A stretch of 64,000 nucleotides of DNA, taken from assembly GCA_017311185.1 (NCBI GenBank), contig JAESUZ010003091.1:1240001-1304000 (forward strand), given 5' to 3'. Of this stretch, positions 22,528-33,544 are shown one piece after another. The stretch comes from Proteles cristata cristata (taxonomy: Eukaryota > Chordata > Mammalia > Carnivora > Hyaenidae). The notes under the pieces are model-generated. The model was given only the letters and a program-made list of their open reading frames with translations, was not told the DNA's origin and did no database searches. Position 1 is the stretch's first letter. Every line of letters starts with the position of its first letter. Position numbers and translations under genes: made by a program.

Positions 22528-25500
22528 TGTGTGTGTGTATCTTAGTGTGTGTTTGTTTCACCTTAAACTATGTTCCTGGCACTGTCCTAAATGCTTCGTA
22601 AATATTCTCCAGTTTAATCCTCATATCAACCTTGTGGAGAAGGTACCGTTACTATCCCCATTTCACAGATAAGGAAACCGAGGCACAGAAAGGTCAAGCA
22701 GTCTTTCCAAGGTTATGAAGACTCAGAAGCACAACTGCACATTTCCGCAAGGTTGGATTCAGTGTATCCGTCCATCAGAGGACATTTTCTAGAATTTCCT
22801 TTCAGGGCAGGATCACTGTTGCATCTCCTATATAGAAACTCTTAGGTATTTGATTTGATTGCCAGTGTCTTCTACTAACCGGGGGAGAAATCCAAAAATT
22901 AGGCACAGCTGTGCCCCCGGCTCTATCTCATTGGGAAGGCAAAGATCCTGACCTTGGGCAGCTCCCGGACAGGGAAGCGAGGCCAACAGAGCAACAGGAC
23001 CAGTGTTCAATGAAGGGGTTTAGGAGGGCAGCAGGGTCAAGCCTGAGCCTGGCTCTCCCAGTCCCGGGATGGTCAGGACCCTGGGGTCACTGGGCAGAGC
23101 CATCGAAGGAACAGCCGTTCATAGTGGATTTCCAGGGTTCCTTGCTTTCTCCAAATGTGGAAGCGCGTGTAGTCGAGAAGGCAGCGGGGTGGGCAGACCT
23201 GGGTTCAAGTCCCAGCTTCTCCACTGACTCTGTGCGACCTTAGGAAGGTCATGGCTGCCCTCTGGCTGTGAGTTTCCTTACCTCTAAAATGGGAGGCGAG
23301 GGAAGATGAACCCCAAAAGTCTTTCCATCCTTTGCTGAGCATCATGGGACCTGGCCCAGGCCCAGGGACACACCGTGGCGGGGAGCTCTCCATGCGGCCA
23401 TGTGAGAAACAGCACCCACCTCACCCGGTCTGCAGGGCTTTCCACCCGCCGGTACTTCCCCCTGCAGCTGGGTCTTATGCGTATTCTGTTTCCTGACACA
23501 CAGGGCCGGGAGTAGAGGAACCATTTCCATGAGGGAGGTGACAGAAGGAACAAGGCAGTGTCAGGATGACTTGTCACCTCCCCAGCTCTGAGAGATCCCC
23601 TCCCGGAAGCTGTCCCTGGAGTTGGGGGGTTGGGTTCAATGCATGAGGAGGGTTTTGGGTGGGGGAGGGGTCTGTCCCCAGAGAAAGGGAACCAGTGTCC
23701 CGACACCGAGGAGGGCGAGAGAGGGGTAAGTCTCATTTAATTTCGTAAATAGCCATTTTCCCCAGCTTACATTTGAAGGCCGCCTTTTACCCAGGCAGAG
23801 TGGTTTGCATGAGCTTTTAAAAAATGGGTCCAGATCTCCAAGGAGACTCTTCCGGCTCCTGGCCAGGCTAGGCGACTTCAGCCAGAGACAGCTGCCCCAG
23901 CCCAGGAGGAGACAGACTGTCAGTGACTGAGTCAGTCCGGGGCTTAGACGACAATCCACTCTGGTCCTGAAAGTCGAGACCAGATGAGCTGCGAGAGGCC
24001 AAGTGGGGTCCGCTGCCTCCTGGCCAGGTGCCTGCCGTTTCTGGGAGCTCCAGCACCGCCCCCGGGAAGCTGGGGAGGGATGAGGGAGCCCCTGACACAA
24101 GCTGGGCTCCCGGCCTCCTGGCAGGGGGCTTGTGTTACTTGAGGGCTCCAGTTGCCTGGAAAAGGAGACCCCTATCCTCCTCCGGACTGCCAGAGAAAGG
24201 GCCCCTCTTCAGCATTCGGTATCCCTCACAGGCTGTGGTCTAGGCTCTGTGCCGGGCACTGGGCACAAAGAGATGTGGAGACGGTCTAATGACTGTCCCC
24301 CACTGTCGCTCTCTCCACTAGCAAGCAGCTCCCCCTCTCCGCAGAGCTGAGCAAGCCCTTTGGGGGCTCAGGTTAAGGCTGGAAAGTGAGATGGCATTGG
24401 CTAACATCACAAAGGCTGATGGGAAAATGAGAACTTCAATCCATGGCCCTTGACCCAGAACTTGCACCCCATCAGCTCAAGGATGAAAATGTCTCTGCCC
24501 AGGTTAGTGGCCTCCACCCCAGGCCACATGCCATGTTGCACACGGGAGACCCAGGCTGTGGGGTAGGTAGGTACACGCGGGGGGATGTAGGGGAGCAGCA
24601 GTGAGGGTGGGGGGCAGGGGAGCAATCCTGCCTTGCCCATGGGGTGCCCACTATGAGTTCATCAGCTGCCCCTCCTTGTCTGTGCTTGGAGATATGTTCT
24701 AACACGGAGCGGAACTCAGGTTCTGGAGGCAGAATCCTTGGGTTCAAATCCTGCCTCCACCACTTCCCGTGTGACCTCGGACAAGTCACTTACCCTCCTT
24801 GAGTCTCCGTTTCCCCATTTGTAGGGGGAAATCCCCATTTGTAGGTCAAAATCACTACTTCCTATGGTGGTTGTGAAGAGTAAGTAAGATTTGGCTGCCG
24901 TGTTTGAGCCTCTGAGCCTGGTGACCTGGATTCAAGTTCTGGCCCCATCTCTGGACAAACTCCTCTCTCCGTGCCTTGGTGTTCTTGTCTGTAACCTGGT
25001 GACCATTCCAGTTCTTACTTGGTGTGGTTTCAGTGGGGATTAAATGAGATCACATACGGAAGTACGGGGAACAGTGTGAAGAACGTAGTACGCAGAACGT
25101 TAGCTATTTATGGTCGTGTCTAAGCACAGTGTTGGGTAAGGAACACGCCAGAGCCACGTGCCCGCACAGAGCAAGTGTCATGACGTTGCTGTGGCTCAGG
25201 CTGCCCTCTCCTCTCGTTTCCAGCCTCTAACGATGAACCTCTGCTTCTCCAGGATGGTGGCATCCCTCTCATTCAGCTCCCGCTTCAGGAGGTGAAGAAG
25301 GGCAAAGCGAGCCAGTTCTTTGGGCTGATGGGGAAGCGGGTGGGAGGTGAGTGACAAAGGTGGGCGCTGCCCACCCACACAGGAGCGGGTTCGAGCCCAG
25401 ACCCCAGGCCGGTAGGGGTCGCCCGTGGGATAGAGTGTCCGTATAAATGATCGTCAAACACTGACACTTTGTGGAGAGTTCTTTACACCAGGGCTGTCTC

Positions 25501-25839
25501 TGGCATGTGGAGGTGCAGCGACCCTGAGGGTGAGGGCATCAAGAGTCAGATACTTAACCGACTAAGCCCCCCAGGCGCCCCCGTTTTTGGTTTCTTAACA
25601 ACTACATACTTACACGTACATATACATATACGCAAATACGTAGGGAAATTTCCAGAAGGATAGATATCAAACCGTCAGTAGTGGTTACATCTAGGCTGGG
25701 AAGTGGAGGTGAGGGGAAGAGAGTAAAAGGGACTTTAATTTTTACTCTACAAACCTCTCATTACTTAACTCTTTTTATAGTAGGCATGTACTCAAAGACT
25801 GCTTTTGTAATTAAAAAAAAAAAAAACCTATGCACATAA

Positions 25840-25874
<35 letters not shown>

Positions 25875-27459
25875 GAGAAAACCAACTTGTGACCGAACAC
25901 TTCTGGCCTTCGTTTCCTCCTCCACAAGATGTGTTTGGGTCTGGGCACCTGCAGGGTTCTCTTCCCAACCCAACAGCCCACGAGGAACAGGGGGTGGGGA
26001 CAGAAGAGAACTATTTATTGAGCCCCTAGTGTGCTCGGACATGAGGACACATTACAACAGCATTCCCTTTATCACCAGCGGGGAAACTAAGGTTCAGGCG
26101 GATGCAGTGCTTTTCCAAGGCTGCCAGACTGGTGTAAGGCACCAGTGCTTCCCAAGCCTGTGCCCCTTCTCAGTTTCCCACGCTGTCCCCTCCCCAGAGT
26201 AGCCGAGTGGCCCAGCCACAACAGGACAAGGGGAAGTGAGTGGTTTTCCACTGATGACTGTGCCCCACCAAAGGCACTGAGCCCCCAAAGAGCTATGAGC
26301 CCTTCCTGCCTCGCCACGCCCCCAGGTGCGGCCCTCATTCCTTCTGTCTCTTCCCCCCAGGAACACCTCTTATCCAGCCAGAGAGAAGAACAGGTAAGTG
26401 CTGTCCAGCTCTGCCCCTCAGCATGCTCCCCGGGGAGGGCTGGGTTATTCCAGCCACTGCCAAGTCGGAGGTAGGGGAGATGCTCTCGCCAGGGGCACGC
26501 CAGGCTGGCGTTGGAGGGGGTGGGGCCAGCATGGTTTGGCCACACTCTAGGCTTCCTGGTTGTTTCCTTAGAGACGTGGTCTGTGCATGGGGAGGGAGCG
26601 GAGGGACATAGTTGCAGGGATAAGGAAGAGACAGGATGAATCTAGTTTGGCAGACGGTTCAAGATCACTTTGGGTCTAAAGCCTGGAATTGGAAAACCTA
26701 CCCGATCCATTCCCCACACGGAGCCCAGAAGGAGCTGAAAGGTGCAAGGCTGCGCAGCCGGCACCCTGTCCCAAATCCCTGGTGAAATGCGGGGAGGGAG
26801 GAATATCAAAAGAAAACCGACCAACCTTTCCCCACCACACCCTCAATACTCAGGATCAAGTCCAATGCTCTGGCGACTCACCGACTCACCACATCCCCCG
26901 GGCCGCTCTCATTGACTTGATTCCGAGCCCCACCTCTCCTTCCCCCGCCCCCTGCCCTACCCAGGCAGAGCTGGTCGCCGTGGCCTGGGCGCCATGCCGA
27001 CGTTGGCACTCCGCGCTGCCCTGCGCCGCTGGGTCATGCGGCTGGTGTCCCTGGAGTGGAACCCCTCCCACCGCGGGCAGTAGCAGGTCTGCCGTCTCCT
27101 CTGTACCCACAACACGAATCTCTACCAAGTGAGAGGTGCCCGCGAGGCGCCTGTGGGAAGAAAGGCAAAGGTGGGGACAAGGAAGGAGAAAGTGATGGGA
27201 ATCTGTGGATGAATCAGCGAGTGAATGAACCGTTTCCACACGGTCTTCCTCCATCCCGCAGGGGGCTTGAGCGATGACTGCGTTGGTGAGGCCCCAGCGC
27301 TGCCCTGGCCTGGCCTGGCCTGCCCCGCTGGGGTCCCAGCATGGCCTTACTGTGCTGCCCTCTTTCTTCTCTGTTCTAGCTCCACCTCCTGGGCACCAGC
27401 AGGGGCAGACGGCACAGGGCCCCCTGGGCGGGGCGGGGCCCTCTACAGAAGGTAGGTGA
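22175..27459 (+). CDS. TAC4: TAC4, tachykinin 4 precursor (gene-level, five-exon model)
   Basis: Precursor of hemokinin-1/endokinin, a secreted substance P-like peptide acting on the NK1 receptor (family knowledge). The proposed joined CDS is 22175-22291, 25253-25346, 26361-26393, 27262-27285 and 27380-27459. It totals 348 nt (115 aa plus stop), against 113 aa for the human alpha form as I recall it. Visible features are a hydrophobic signal peptide (LPLLLLMGLSVCAG), the peptide GKASQFFGLM with the FxGLM signature, then Gly-Lys-Arg for amidation and cleavage. All junctions are GT-AG. Exons 3 (33 nt) and 4 (24 nt) are frame-neutral, which fits the alternative alpha/beta/gamma/delta transcripts known in human. 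Exons 1-3 are firm. The last two rest only on phase, splice sites and length. The neighbour KAT7 converges from the right. Confidence 0.85.
22487..22538 (+). repeat. (GT)n microsatellite in TAC4 intron 1
   Basis: About 25 GT units with one A interruption, starting about 195 bp after the exon 1 donor. Confidence 0.95.
22560..22735 (-). mobile_element. MIR in TAC4 intron 1
   Basis: Reverse MIR: ctggcactgtcctaaatgct, catttcacagataaggaaac. Confidence 0.7.
23175..23300 (+). mobile_element. MIR in TAC4 intron 1
   Basis: gggttcaagtcccagcttct, then actctgtgcgaccttaggaa and tacctctaaaatgggag. Confidence 0.7.
23925..23937. promoter_or_regulatory. Palindromic AP-1/MARE-like site in TAC4 intron 1
   Basis: GACTGAGTCAGTC is a 13-bp odd palindrome around an AP-1 core TGAGTCA, resembling NF-E2/MAF response elements. 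It lies 1.6 kb into TAC4 intron 1. Function is inferred only. Confidence 0.3.
24715..24885 (+). mobile_element. MIR in TAC4 intron 1
   Basis: gggttcaaatcctgcctcca, gtgacctcggacaagtcact, gtttccccatttgta. Confidence 0.75.
24890..25115 (+). mobile_element. MIR in TAC4 intron 1
   Basis: ggattcaagttctggcccca, tccgtgccttggtgttcttg, ggattaaatgagatcacata. Confidence 0.75.
25253..25346 (+). CDS. TAC4: TAC4 exon 2 (hemokinin/endokinin peptide)
   Basis: 94 nt beginning after ctccAG, phase 0 in and phase 1 out, with donor gtgagt. It encodes DGGIPLIQLPLQEVKK, then GKASQFFGLM and GKRVG. FFGLM is the C-terminal tachykinin signature. The following Gly is the amide donor and Lys-Arg the convertase site. Upstream of the peptide there is a Lys-Lys pair, a second potential dibasic site. 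This exon is the decisive evidence for the gene identity. Confidence 0.95.
25535..25580 (-). mobile_element. CAN-SINE head fragment
   Basis: Only the tRNA-like head is present (taaccgactaagccccccag followed by gcgcccc), in TAC4 intron 2. Confidence 0.75.
25841..25874 (+). repeat. (AAC)11 microsatellite in TAC4 intron 2
   Basis: Pure AAC units preceded by a poly(A) run, possibly a decayed retroelement tail. Confidence 0.95.
26010..26150 (-). mobile_element. MIR fragment in TAC4 intron 2
   Basis: atttattgagcccctagtgt and ggggaaactaaggttcaggc read as reverse MIR. Confidence 0.55.
26361..26393 (+). CDS. TAC4: TAC4 exon 3 (33-nt cassette)
   Basis: A 33-nt exon between ttccccccAG and the donor gtaagt, phase 1 to phase 1. 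It reads (G)TPLIQPERRT and corresponds to the GRPLIQPRRKK segment of the human precursor. It is frame-neutral, so its inclusion or skipping could make alternative forms, as for human TAC4. Confidence 0.85.
27262..27285 (+). CDS. TAC4: TAC4 exon 4, candidate (24-nt microexon)
   Basis: A possible microexon between catcccgcAG and the donor gtgagg, phase 1 to phase 1. It reads (G)GLSDDCV. A Gly-Leu-Ser followed shortly by Cys also occurs in the C-terminal part of mouse TAC4 as I remember it; this is weak support. The acceptor polypyrimidine tract (ggtcttcctccatccc) is acceptable. No transcript evidence is available here. Confidence 0.4.
27380..27459 (+). CDS. TAC4: TAC4 terminal exon, candidate
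   Basis: Begins after a strong acceptor (tctttcttctctgttctAG) and, in phase 1 from exon 4, reads (A)PPPGHQQGQTAQGPLGGAG, then PSTEGR and a TGA at 27457-27459. The segment ending in AQG loosely resembles the human C-terminal AQGSE. A strong donor-like sequence (AAG|gtaggt) at 27452 lies inside the exon, so a further downstream exon cannot be excluded. Identity is tentative. Confidence 0.4.
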
Positions 27460-27936
27460 GAACCTCTAGAGGATTCCCAAGGGCATCACGAGAAAGCGGA
27501 TGCGATGCCTCACTGCCGGTCTCCGTGCTGGGGTCCCAGCAGCTGGACAGACAGCAGGGGTCTCACAAGCCACTAGGCAGGTGTCCCAAAGAAGAAAGCA
27601 ATTGAGCCGCAGGGAGGTGGGTCCCTTTGATGATCCAGGCCTGAGACAGCTGGGCCCTGTCCATCCCCAACACACCCGGACGCACTCTGCTCCCCTCTCA
27701 GGACCAGCGGAAGCCACAGGAATGATGTGTGTTTTTTCAGACCCTGGAACGTCCCCTCCCCCCGCACCTTATTCCCTTCCTAACCAACGATGGTTAGAAA
27801 CTCATGCCTTTAGTCTTGAGATGTTTTCGGCCTTCCACAATTGTGAGTGTGAATCACTCCGGGAGGGAGAACACCCTAAATTACGCTCATCAGCTAACAC
27901 CTTCTGGCAGGGGTCACCCCCCAAATGGGTCCACTC

Positions 27937-27942
27937 AATAAA
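27937..27942 (+). promoter_or_regulatory. TAC4: Candidate TAC4 polyadenylation signal
   Basis: AATAAA about 480 nt downstream of the predicted TAC4 stop. A second AATAAA sits at 28154-28159. Either could end the transcript. The sequence between the stop and this signal shows no further clear coding segment. Confidence 0.45.
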
Positions 27943-28284
27943 TGAATGAACAGGCATGAAGGCAGTTAAGGGAACCAGGCTGGGGGAACAATCAGAAGCC
28001 CGAGTGAGCCATCGGCGTAGGAGCGGGTCGGAAATGCTGAGCTCCAGTCAAGTCCCCAGGCCTGGCCTCATCCTCCGGAGCTGCATCCTCTACCAGGAGG
28101 CCTTCCTGGCTTCCCTGATAGAGCACCTGCTCCTGCCAGCATAGGCTCTCCGGAATAAAGATGCCAAGTCCTCTACCTCCCCCCACCCAAGACTCCTTTC
28201 TAAAGGTTTGAGCGATTCCATGTGAAGGGCTGTGGAAGCCACCTCAGTACCAAAACGGAGTCAATGTCCCTCTACACAGAGTGT

Positions 28285-28400
28285 GGGCAGGAAGTGTCAT
28301 TTTGCAGGGATGGAAAGCCACTTGCCCAAAGTCACACAGTGAGCTGAGAACAGCAGGGGCGAATGCTGGGTCTCCTGCTGCCTAGTCGCCTACACCTTAT
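28285..28400 (-). mobile_element. MIR fragment
   Basis: cttgcccaaagtcacacagt followed by gagctgagaacagc reads as reverse MIR. Confidence 0.55.
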
Positions 28401-28989
28401 GCGTCTCCAGGAGGTCTCTGGCCTCTCAAATATTGGATTAGCGGATTAGTGCTGCCCTTCTTTAAGAGAGGATAGAGGAAGGGTGGTTCATCTATGCTCT
28501 TATTGTTTGTGATTGAATACTGGACGGTATGGCAGATGAACTTGGCATTTGTCCAAAATACATAGAGCCCGGGGTTAGGGAAGTGGAGGGCCCAGAGTGG
28601 AGTGACTGGAGAAGCCCTCTAGGGCTGGGCGGGGACAGACAAGGCTCTTTTAACCGCCGTCATGCACAGAACCTTTCCCAGGCAGAGAGGACGAAGACCA
28701 GGGGTCAGAGTGAGAGCGCCCACTGCACACCTCCCATGGGACGAAACCCCGTCTCCAAACCTGGACATTACAGCTGACAGCAGCCAGGCCCGCTCTCCTC
28801 TCCGTGCGCCTCCTGCGCCTGACGCTGGTGTGTCCCACCCGGCCTCCCTGAACTCACTGCGGTTCCTTCCGGGACTCTTCGGTGTTAGGCAATGGTGATG
28901 CATAAATGCACTGTTGTCTCAGTTGTGAGCTGGGAGCGACCCTGCCCTCCCCTCAGCACTCAGCCCTCCCTCCATCTCACTGCTAAGCA

Positions 28990-29052
28990 GGGCCGAGTGC
29001 TACCCACTTCTATGTCTCCTGTGCCTGGAACACAGTAGGAGCTCAATAAATG
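28990..29052 (+). mobile_element. L2 3'-end fragment
   Basis: ctcctgtgcctggaacacag followed by taggagctcaataaatgg is a typical L2 end. Confidence 0.5.
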
Positions 29053-29545
29053 GACAAACCGTGAGTAGTTTCTTCTCTGGTACAGGACAGACAGCAGGAA
29101 CAGCCTGGGCTTGACACCCTGCCCAGTGGCCTGGCAGGGCAACAGGCCAGGCCGTTTCCAGAACCGCAAAGGGAAATTCTAAACAGCCCGGTCCCCGCCT
29201 TCGGGGCACAGGTAAGCAGGACAGCGCCGGCCCAAAGGCAGACACCCTTTCCCTACTCATAGTCACCATCTCAACAACCCAAATCCACAGTCTGCTGACC
29301 TGGAGGGGAATGGGGTCCCAGGTCCTTCATCAATCCTCATGCATAAAGTGGCTCTTAACTAACTGCTCTGCTTTGGGGACACAGGCATTTAGTCATGCTC
29401 TGAGCACTGGAGAGAGCTCCAGAGGAATGAAGCACTTTCTACCCTCAGGGAGCCCCCAGTCTGATGGGGAGATGGCTGTCACAGCTTCCAGGGTTAATAG
29501 GACAGGCAGGACACAGAGCCCCCCCTCTTAGAAAGAGGCCCGTCA

Positions 29546-29755
29546 GGGGCGCCTGGGTGGCTCGGTCAGTTGAACGGCCGACTTCGGCTCAGGTCATGAT
29601 CCCACGGTTCATGGGTTCAAGCACAGATGTCTGTGCTGACATCTCAGAGCCTGGAGCCTGTTTCAGATTCTGTGTCTCCCTCTCTCTGCCCCTCCCCAGC
29701 TCGTGCTCTGTCTCTGTCTCAAAAATAAACGTTAACAAAAATTTTTTTTAAAAAA
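29546..29755 (+). mobile_element. CAN-SINE with intact target-site duplication
   Basis: Perfect 15-bp direct repeats gaaagaggcccgtca at 29531-29545 and 29756-29770 frame a complete copy. Confidence 0.97.
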
Positions 29756-30721
29756 GAAAGAGGCCCGTCAGCCAGAATGAGACCGTGGAGGGCAGGGCTA
29801 GGGAGTAAGTGTGGAAGGGCTGAGTGAAGGAGCAAGAGCTGTGCGTATTCAGCAATAGAAGACAATTCGTTCATTCCCTAGGCTACATGACACTTAGCTT
29901 CTGTGTCCCTCTCTCCACAAAGAAGGAAATAGGTTTGAATTTTTTTTTTGGGGGGGGTACATCTGATTCTTTGGGAGTGAGGTGGCCAGGATGCTTTAAA
30001 AGGAGGGGAAGAAGGCACTGGAGGAGAGGGCGGTGCCGGGGAAGGTTTTGGGGACAGCAGAGGCCATGCTGAAGCCGCCAGATGGTGTCAGCCCAACCAG
30101 TAAGATAGATCTGCCTCTTTGACCTGTAATGAAAGAGCCTCTATCCTAAGACCATTCGTTGTGAGCCCTGAATAAGCCTTGTCTCCCCGATCTTCCTTCT
30201 CCCACCTCACCCACAGCTGGGGAGCCATATGGGAGCGGTCACTGCTGCAGAATTCCCCAGTTAATGCGTCCTTTATTCCATCCACTTCTGAACTCCTAGC
30301 CGCACCCCCACCCGGCAACTTCCCCATGTCCCCCCGTCCAGTGCTGTGGTCCCAAGAGGCAGTTCACTGTCATAACCCAACTTGAAGGATCAGCAAAGAA
30401 GACCAAATGAAGATTTTATTCTTGCGTGTGAAACGTGGGGCGTTTAAGAGAAACTGGAGTCACCAGATATTTAGTGAGTTTCCTCTCTGCGCCGGCACTT
30501 GGCCCGGAACTCAGATGGAAGAAGTAGGCCACAGATTTGTCCTTGAAGATCTAATGACCTTACGGGGCCGGGGGGCGGTTGCGGATTGAGATGTGCAAAG
30601 GCTACTCCCTGCTCTCCATTGATCCTTTTTACCCCCCACCATATTCCTTCAAGCTTCTGGTTTCTGGACATGCCATTCTGGGGAATTCTTTAAATATATT
30701 TATTTTAAGGTTTCTATTATT

Positions 30722-30929
30722 TTTTTTAATGTTTTATTTATTTCTAGGAGAGAGAGAGACAGCGTGAGCAGGGGAGGGTCAGAGAGAGAGGGAGTCACAG
30801 ACTGAAACAGGCTCCAGGCTCTGAGCTGGCAGTCAGCACAGAGCCCGACGCGGGCTCGAACCCCAACCGCGAGATCATGACCTAAGCGAAAGTTGGACGC
30901 TTAACCGACTAAGCCACCCAGGCGCCCCC
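30722..30929 (-). mobile_element. CAN-SINE, young subfamily (inner copy of a nested pair)
   Basis: Inserted in the tail of the outer SINE. Perfect 16-bp direct repeats taaggtttctattatt lie at 30706-30721 and 30930-30945. Confidence 0.95.
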
Positions 30930-30945
30930 TAAGGTTTCTATTATT

Positions 30946-31123
30946 GACAGATAGAGCATGAGTGGGGGAGGGGCAGAGAGAGAGGGAGACACAGAATATG
31001 AAGGAGGCTCCAGGCTCTGAGCCGTCAGCACAGAGCCCGACGCGGCGCTCAAACTCAAACCGCGAAATCATGACCTGAGCCGAAATTGGATGCTTAACCA
31101 ACTGAGCCACCCAGGCGCCCCTG
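30946..31123 (-). mobile_element. CAN-SINE (outer copy of a nested pair)
   Basis: Body and head of an older minus copy. Its target repeats ttctggggaattctt lie at 30676-30690 and 31124-31138. Its tail was split by the copy at 30722. Confidence 0.93.
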
Positions 31124-31504
31124 TTCTGGGGAATTCTTACTCAGAGGTCAATGTCTCTGTAAAGCTTTCCCAAGCTGGGAACTACCCATTCATTCCCTCC
31201 TGAGTTTCCAAAGCACCTTGCACAGTCTTCCAGGATATCACTTAATATAGGATGCTCTAATTCGCAGTTCAGCAGAGTTTCTCAAGTACATGGACCACAT
31301 CCTTTATCTCTATCCCAGAGCCAGCTAGTGCTTGGTGCATAAGAGGTCCCTGGAGAGTGTTTTGACAAAGGACTCTCACTTCCTGTCCTCGGGGAGTCTC
31401 TAAGAGACCCATGAGGAAGCCGAACTTAATACAAGTGCCTGAAATAAATAATAGCAGCTACACCTTGTCAAACACATATCCTGTAGTTCTCAAAGTTAGC
31501 GCGC

Positions 31505-32070
31505 TAACGCTGAACTTCACCTATTGCCCCAAGCCAGTCCTCACCGTGGGGGGCATCGCCACAAATGGCACCTCCGTCCGTGAGCCCAGCTGCTCCAGTG
31601 GAAACCTGGGAGCCGCCCTCTACTCCTCGCTCCTCACATCGAATATGTCCTTCAGTTCTTGGTTTCTCCAAAACCCATCTCAAATTCCTGCCCCCTTCAC
31701 CACCACCCTTCGTGCAAACCACGGTCTTCCCCTGCCTGGAGGGTGGCAGCCCCCACCCCCACCACCTCCTTGCTTTCCCACCTGACCGCCAGACCCACCC
31801 CCATCCACGCTCCACCCAGAGCATGACCTTTTAAAATGGGAAATCAGAGCCTGCCAGCCCCTGCTGTTCAGGAAGCTGTTCAGCTTCCTGGGATAAACCC
31901 AGCGGTCAAGGCCTCCGAAACCCTGTAGCTCTGTGCCTTCCCCTCCAGCCCGGCTTTCCCTCAGGCCCTCACACACACCGGGACTCACCTACACCCGAGT
32001 CCATCCCTAGGGTCTCTGCCTTGGGAACGCTGCCCCCATCCGTCCACTCCCCCCTGGGCTAGCTCCTCAT
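31505..32070 (+). mobile_element. L2 fragment
   Basis: Order of motifs matches L2: caaattcctgcccccttcac, then catgaccttttaaaatggga, then a C-rich segment. Confidence 0.6.
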
Positions 32071-32284
32071 TGTTACGGCCCAAGATAAAGGGTCTTTCTC
32101 GGGCCTTCCTTGATAACCAAGCTCAACTAGCTCTCTCCAGTTCTGCTCACACACCCTGTCCTCCCTTCGTGGCGCACTGATCACGACTCGCAATCCTATG
32201 GACTCCTATCTGTCTCTTCCAGGAGACTGCAAGGTCTTCTTTCCCGTACAGATGAATATTTGTGTATAAATCAGGCATTCTGCA

Positions 32285-32400
32285 AGACAATTTCCCTTCA
32301 TAACTACTATCCTCGCTCTGCAGATGAGAAAAAGCCACGTGCTTGAAGTCACACAGGAAACGGCAGAGCCAGGATTTGAGCCGAGGGGACTTCAGTCCAA
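32285..32400 (-). mobile_element. MIR fragment
   Basis: ctctgcagatgagaaaaagc, gcttgaagtcacacaggaaa and gagccaggatttgagccg. Confidence 0.6.
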
Positions 32401-33443
32401 ACACCCAATCCCTACGCTTACTTGGTCTGCGCCATGAGCATACAGACAAGTCTCAGGCCGAGTTAAGACTTCACAAGGAATTCCTTTTAAGCTGGGCCAT
32501 TTCAAGGGGTAGGAAACTTCCAGATGTCTGCCCCCAGCATACAGTCTTTCAAGAGTCTCCTTCCAGATCCCGATCATTTTAGGAAGTGTTACTGTGTCTT
32601 CCTCTAGGAAAAGCCCAAGCAGGATGTTACTCGGTCGCTGTCAAGAAATATACCGATACTTTGGATGGGACACACTTAGTGGAGGGTTTCCCAGTAAAAA
32701 ACAGGGAAGGGGGCAGAGACTAATCCAGGTGCACTTTGAGGCTGTGTGTAGGGGAATGACGAAGGCCATGAGAGCTGAGTCAGCTAATGGAAAGACTTGA
32801 ACGCCAGGATAAATGTGACCTTAATCCAAGGAGCCATGGAAAGCCTGGTGGATGAGCAGGGGAGTGGCAAGCCGTGTCTTGATGGCAGGATATTCTCCAC
32901 TTTTCCTGATCCTCTTCCAGAAGGTGGTTGCTGAGATTCCAAGGCCAGGAAGTGACCTCAGAAGCAACTGGACTGACAGCTGACAACAGTGAGGCACATC
33001 TGGTCTCCAATCCCAGGCAATCAGCTGCCGCAGCCTAGGAGGCCACACTGAATTCCTGTTCTGGCCTTTCAAAAGCTCTCTTCCTGAATTTGCCCGCTGC
33101 TGTGTATCGAGCCACCTGCCGGCAATGAACGGCTTCAAGCAGGATTTCACACCTGCATTTCTTTAGTCTCGGGGGTGGTGCCAGCAGGGGTCACTGCCGA
33201 GGCCGCATGCGGTATCTCGGGGCTGCACTCTGCACCTTCTCCCGTGTCCGGACCTCACTCTTCACTGGCGCTCAGGCTTCAGGTGTGGAAACATTGCAGC
33301 TGGTTTCCTGCAGCGAAAGCGGAAGCTGCCAAAACACCACTTCTGCCACATTCGAGGACTCAACACAAGGGAAAGTCCAGCGCACACTCCAGAAGGAAGA
33401 AGACAGTGCTTACTGGGACACATAGCCAGGAAATGCTGGTGGC

Positions 33444-33468
33444 CGGCCCTGGAGATGATCTACCACAC

Positions 33469-33544
<76 letters not shown>

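Noticed and set aside
26965..27083. Alternative TAC4 terminal exon after tacccAG, in phase and ending in TAG
   Set aside because: Its Arg/Ala/Leu-rich translation has no similarity to TAC4 C-termini. It is kept only as an alternative in the findings.
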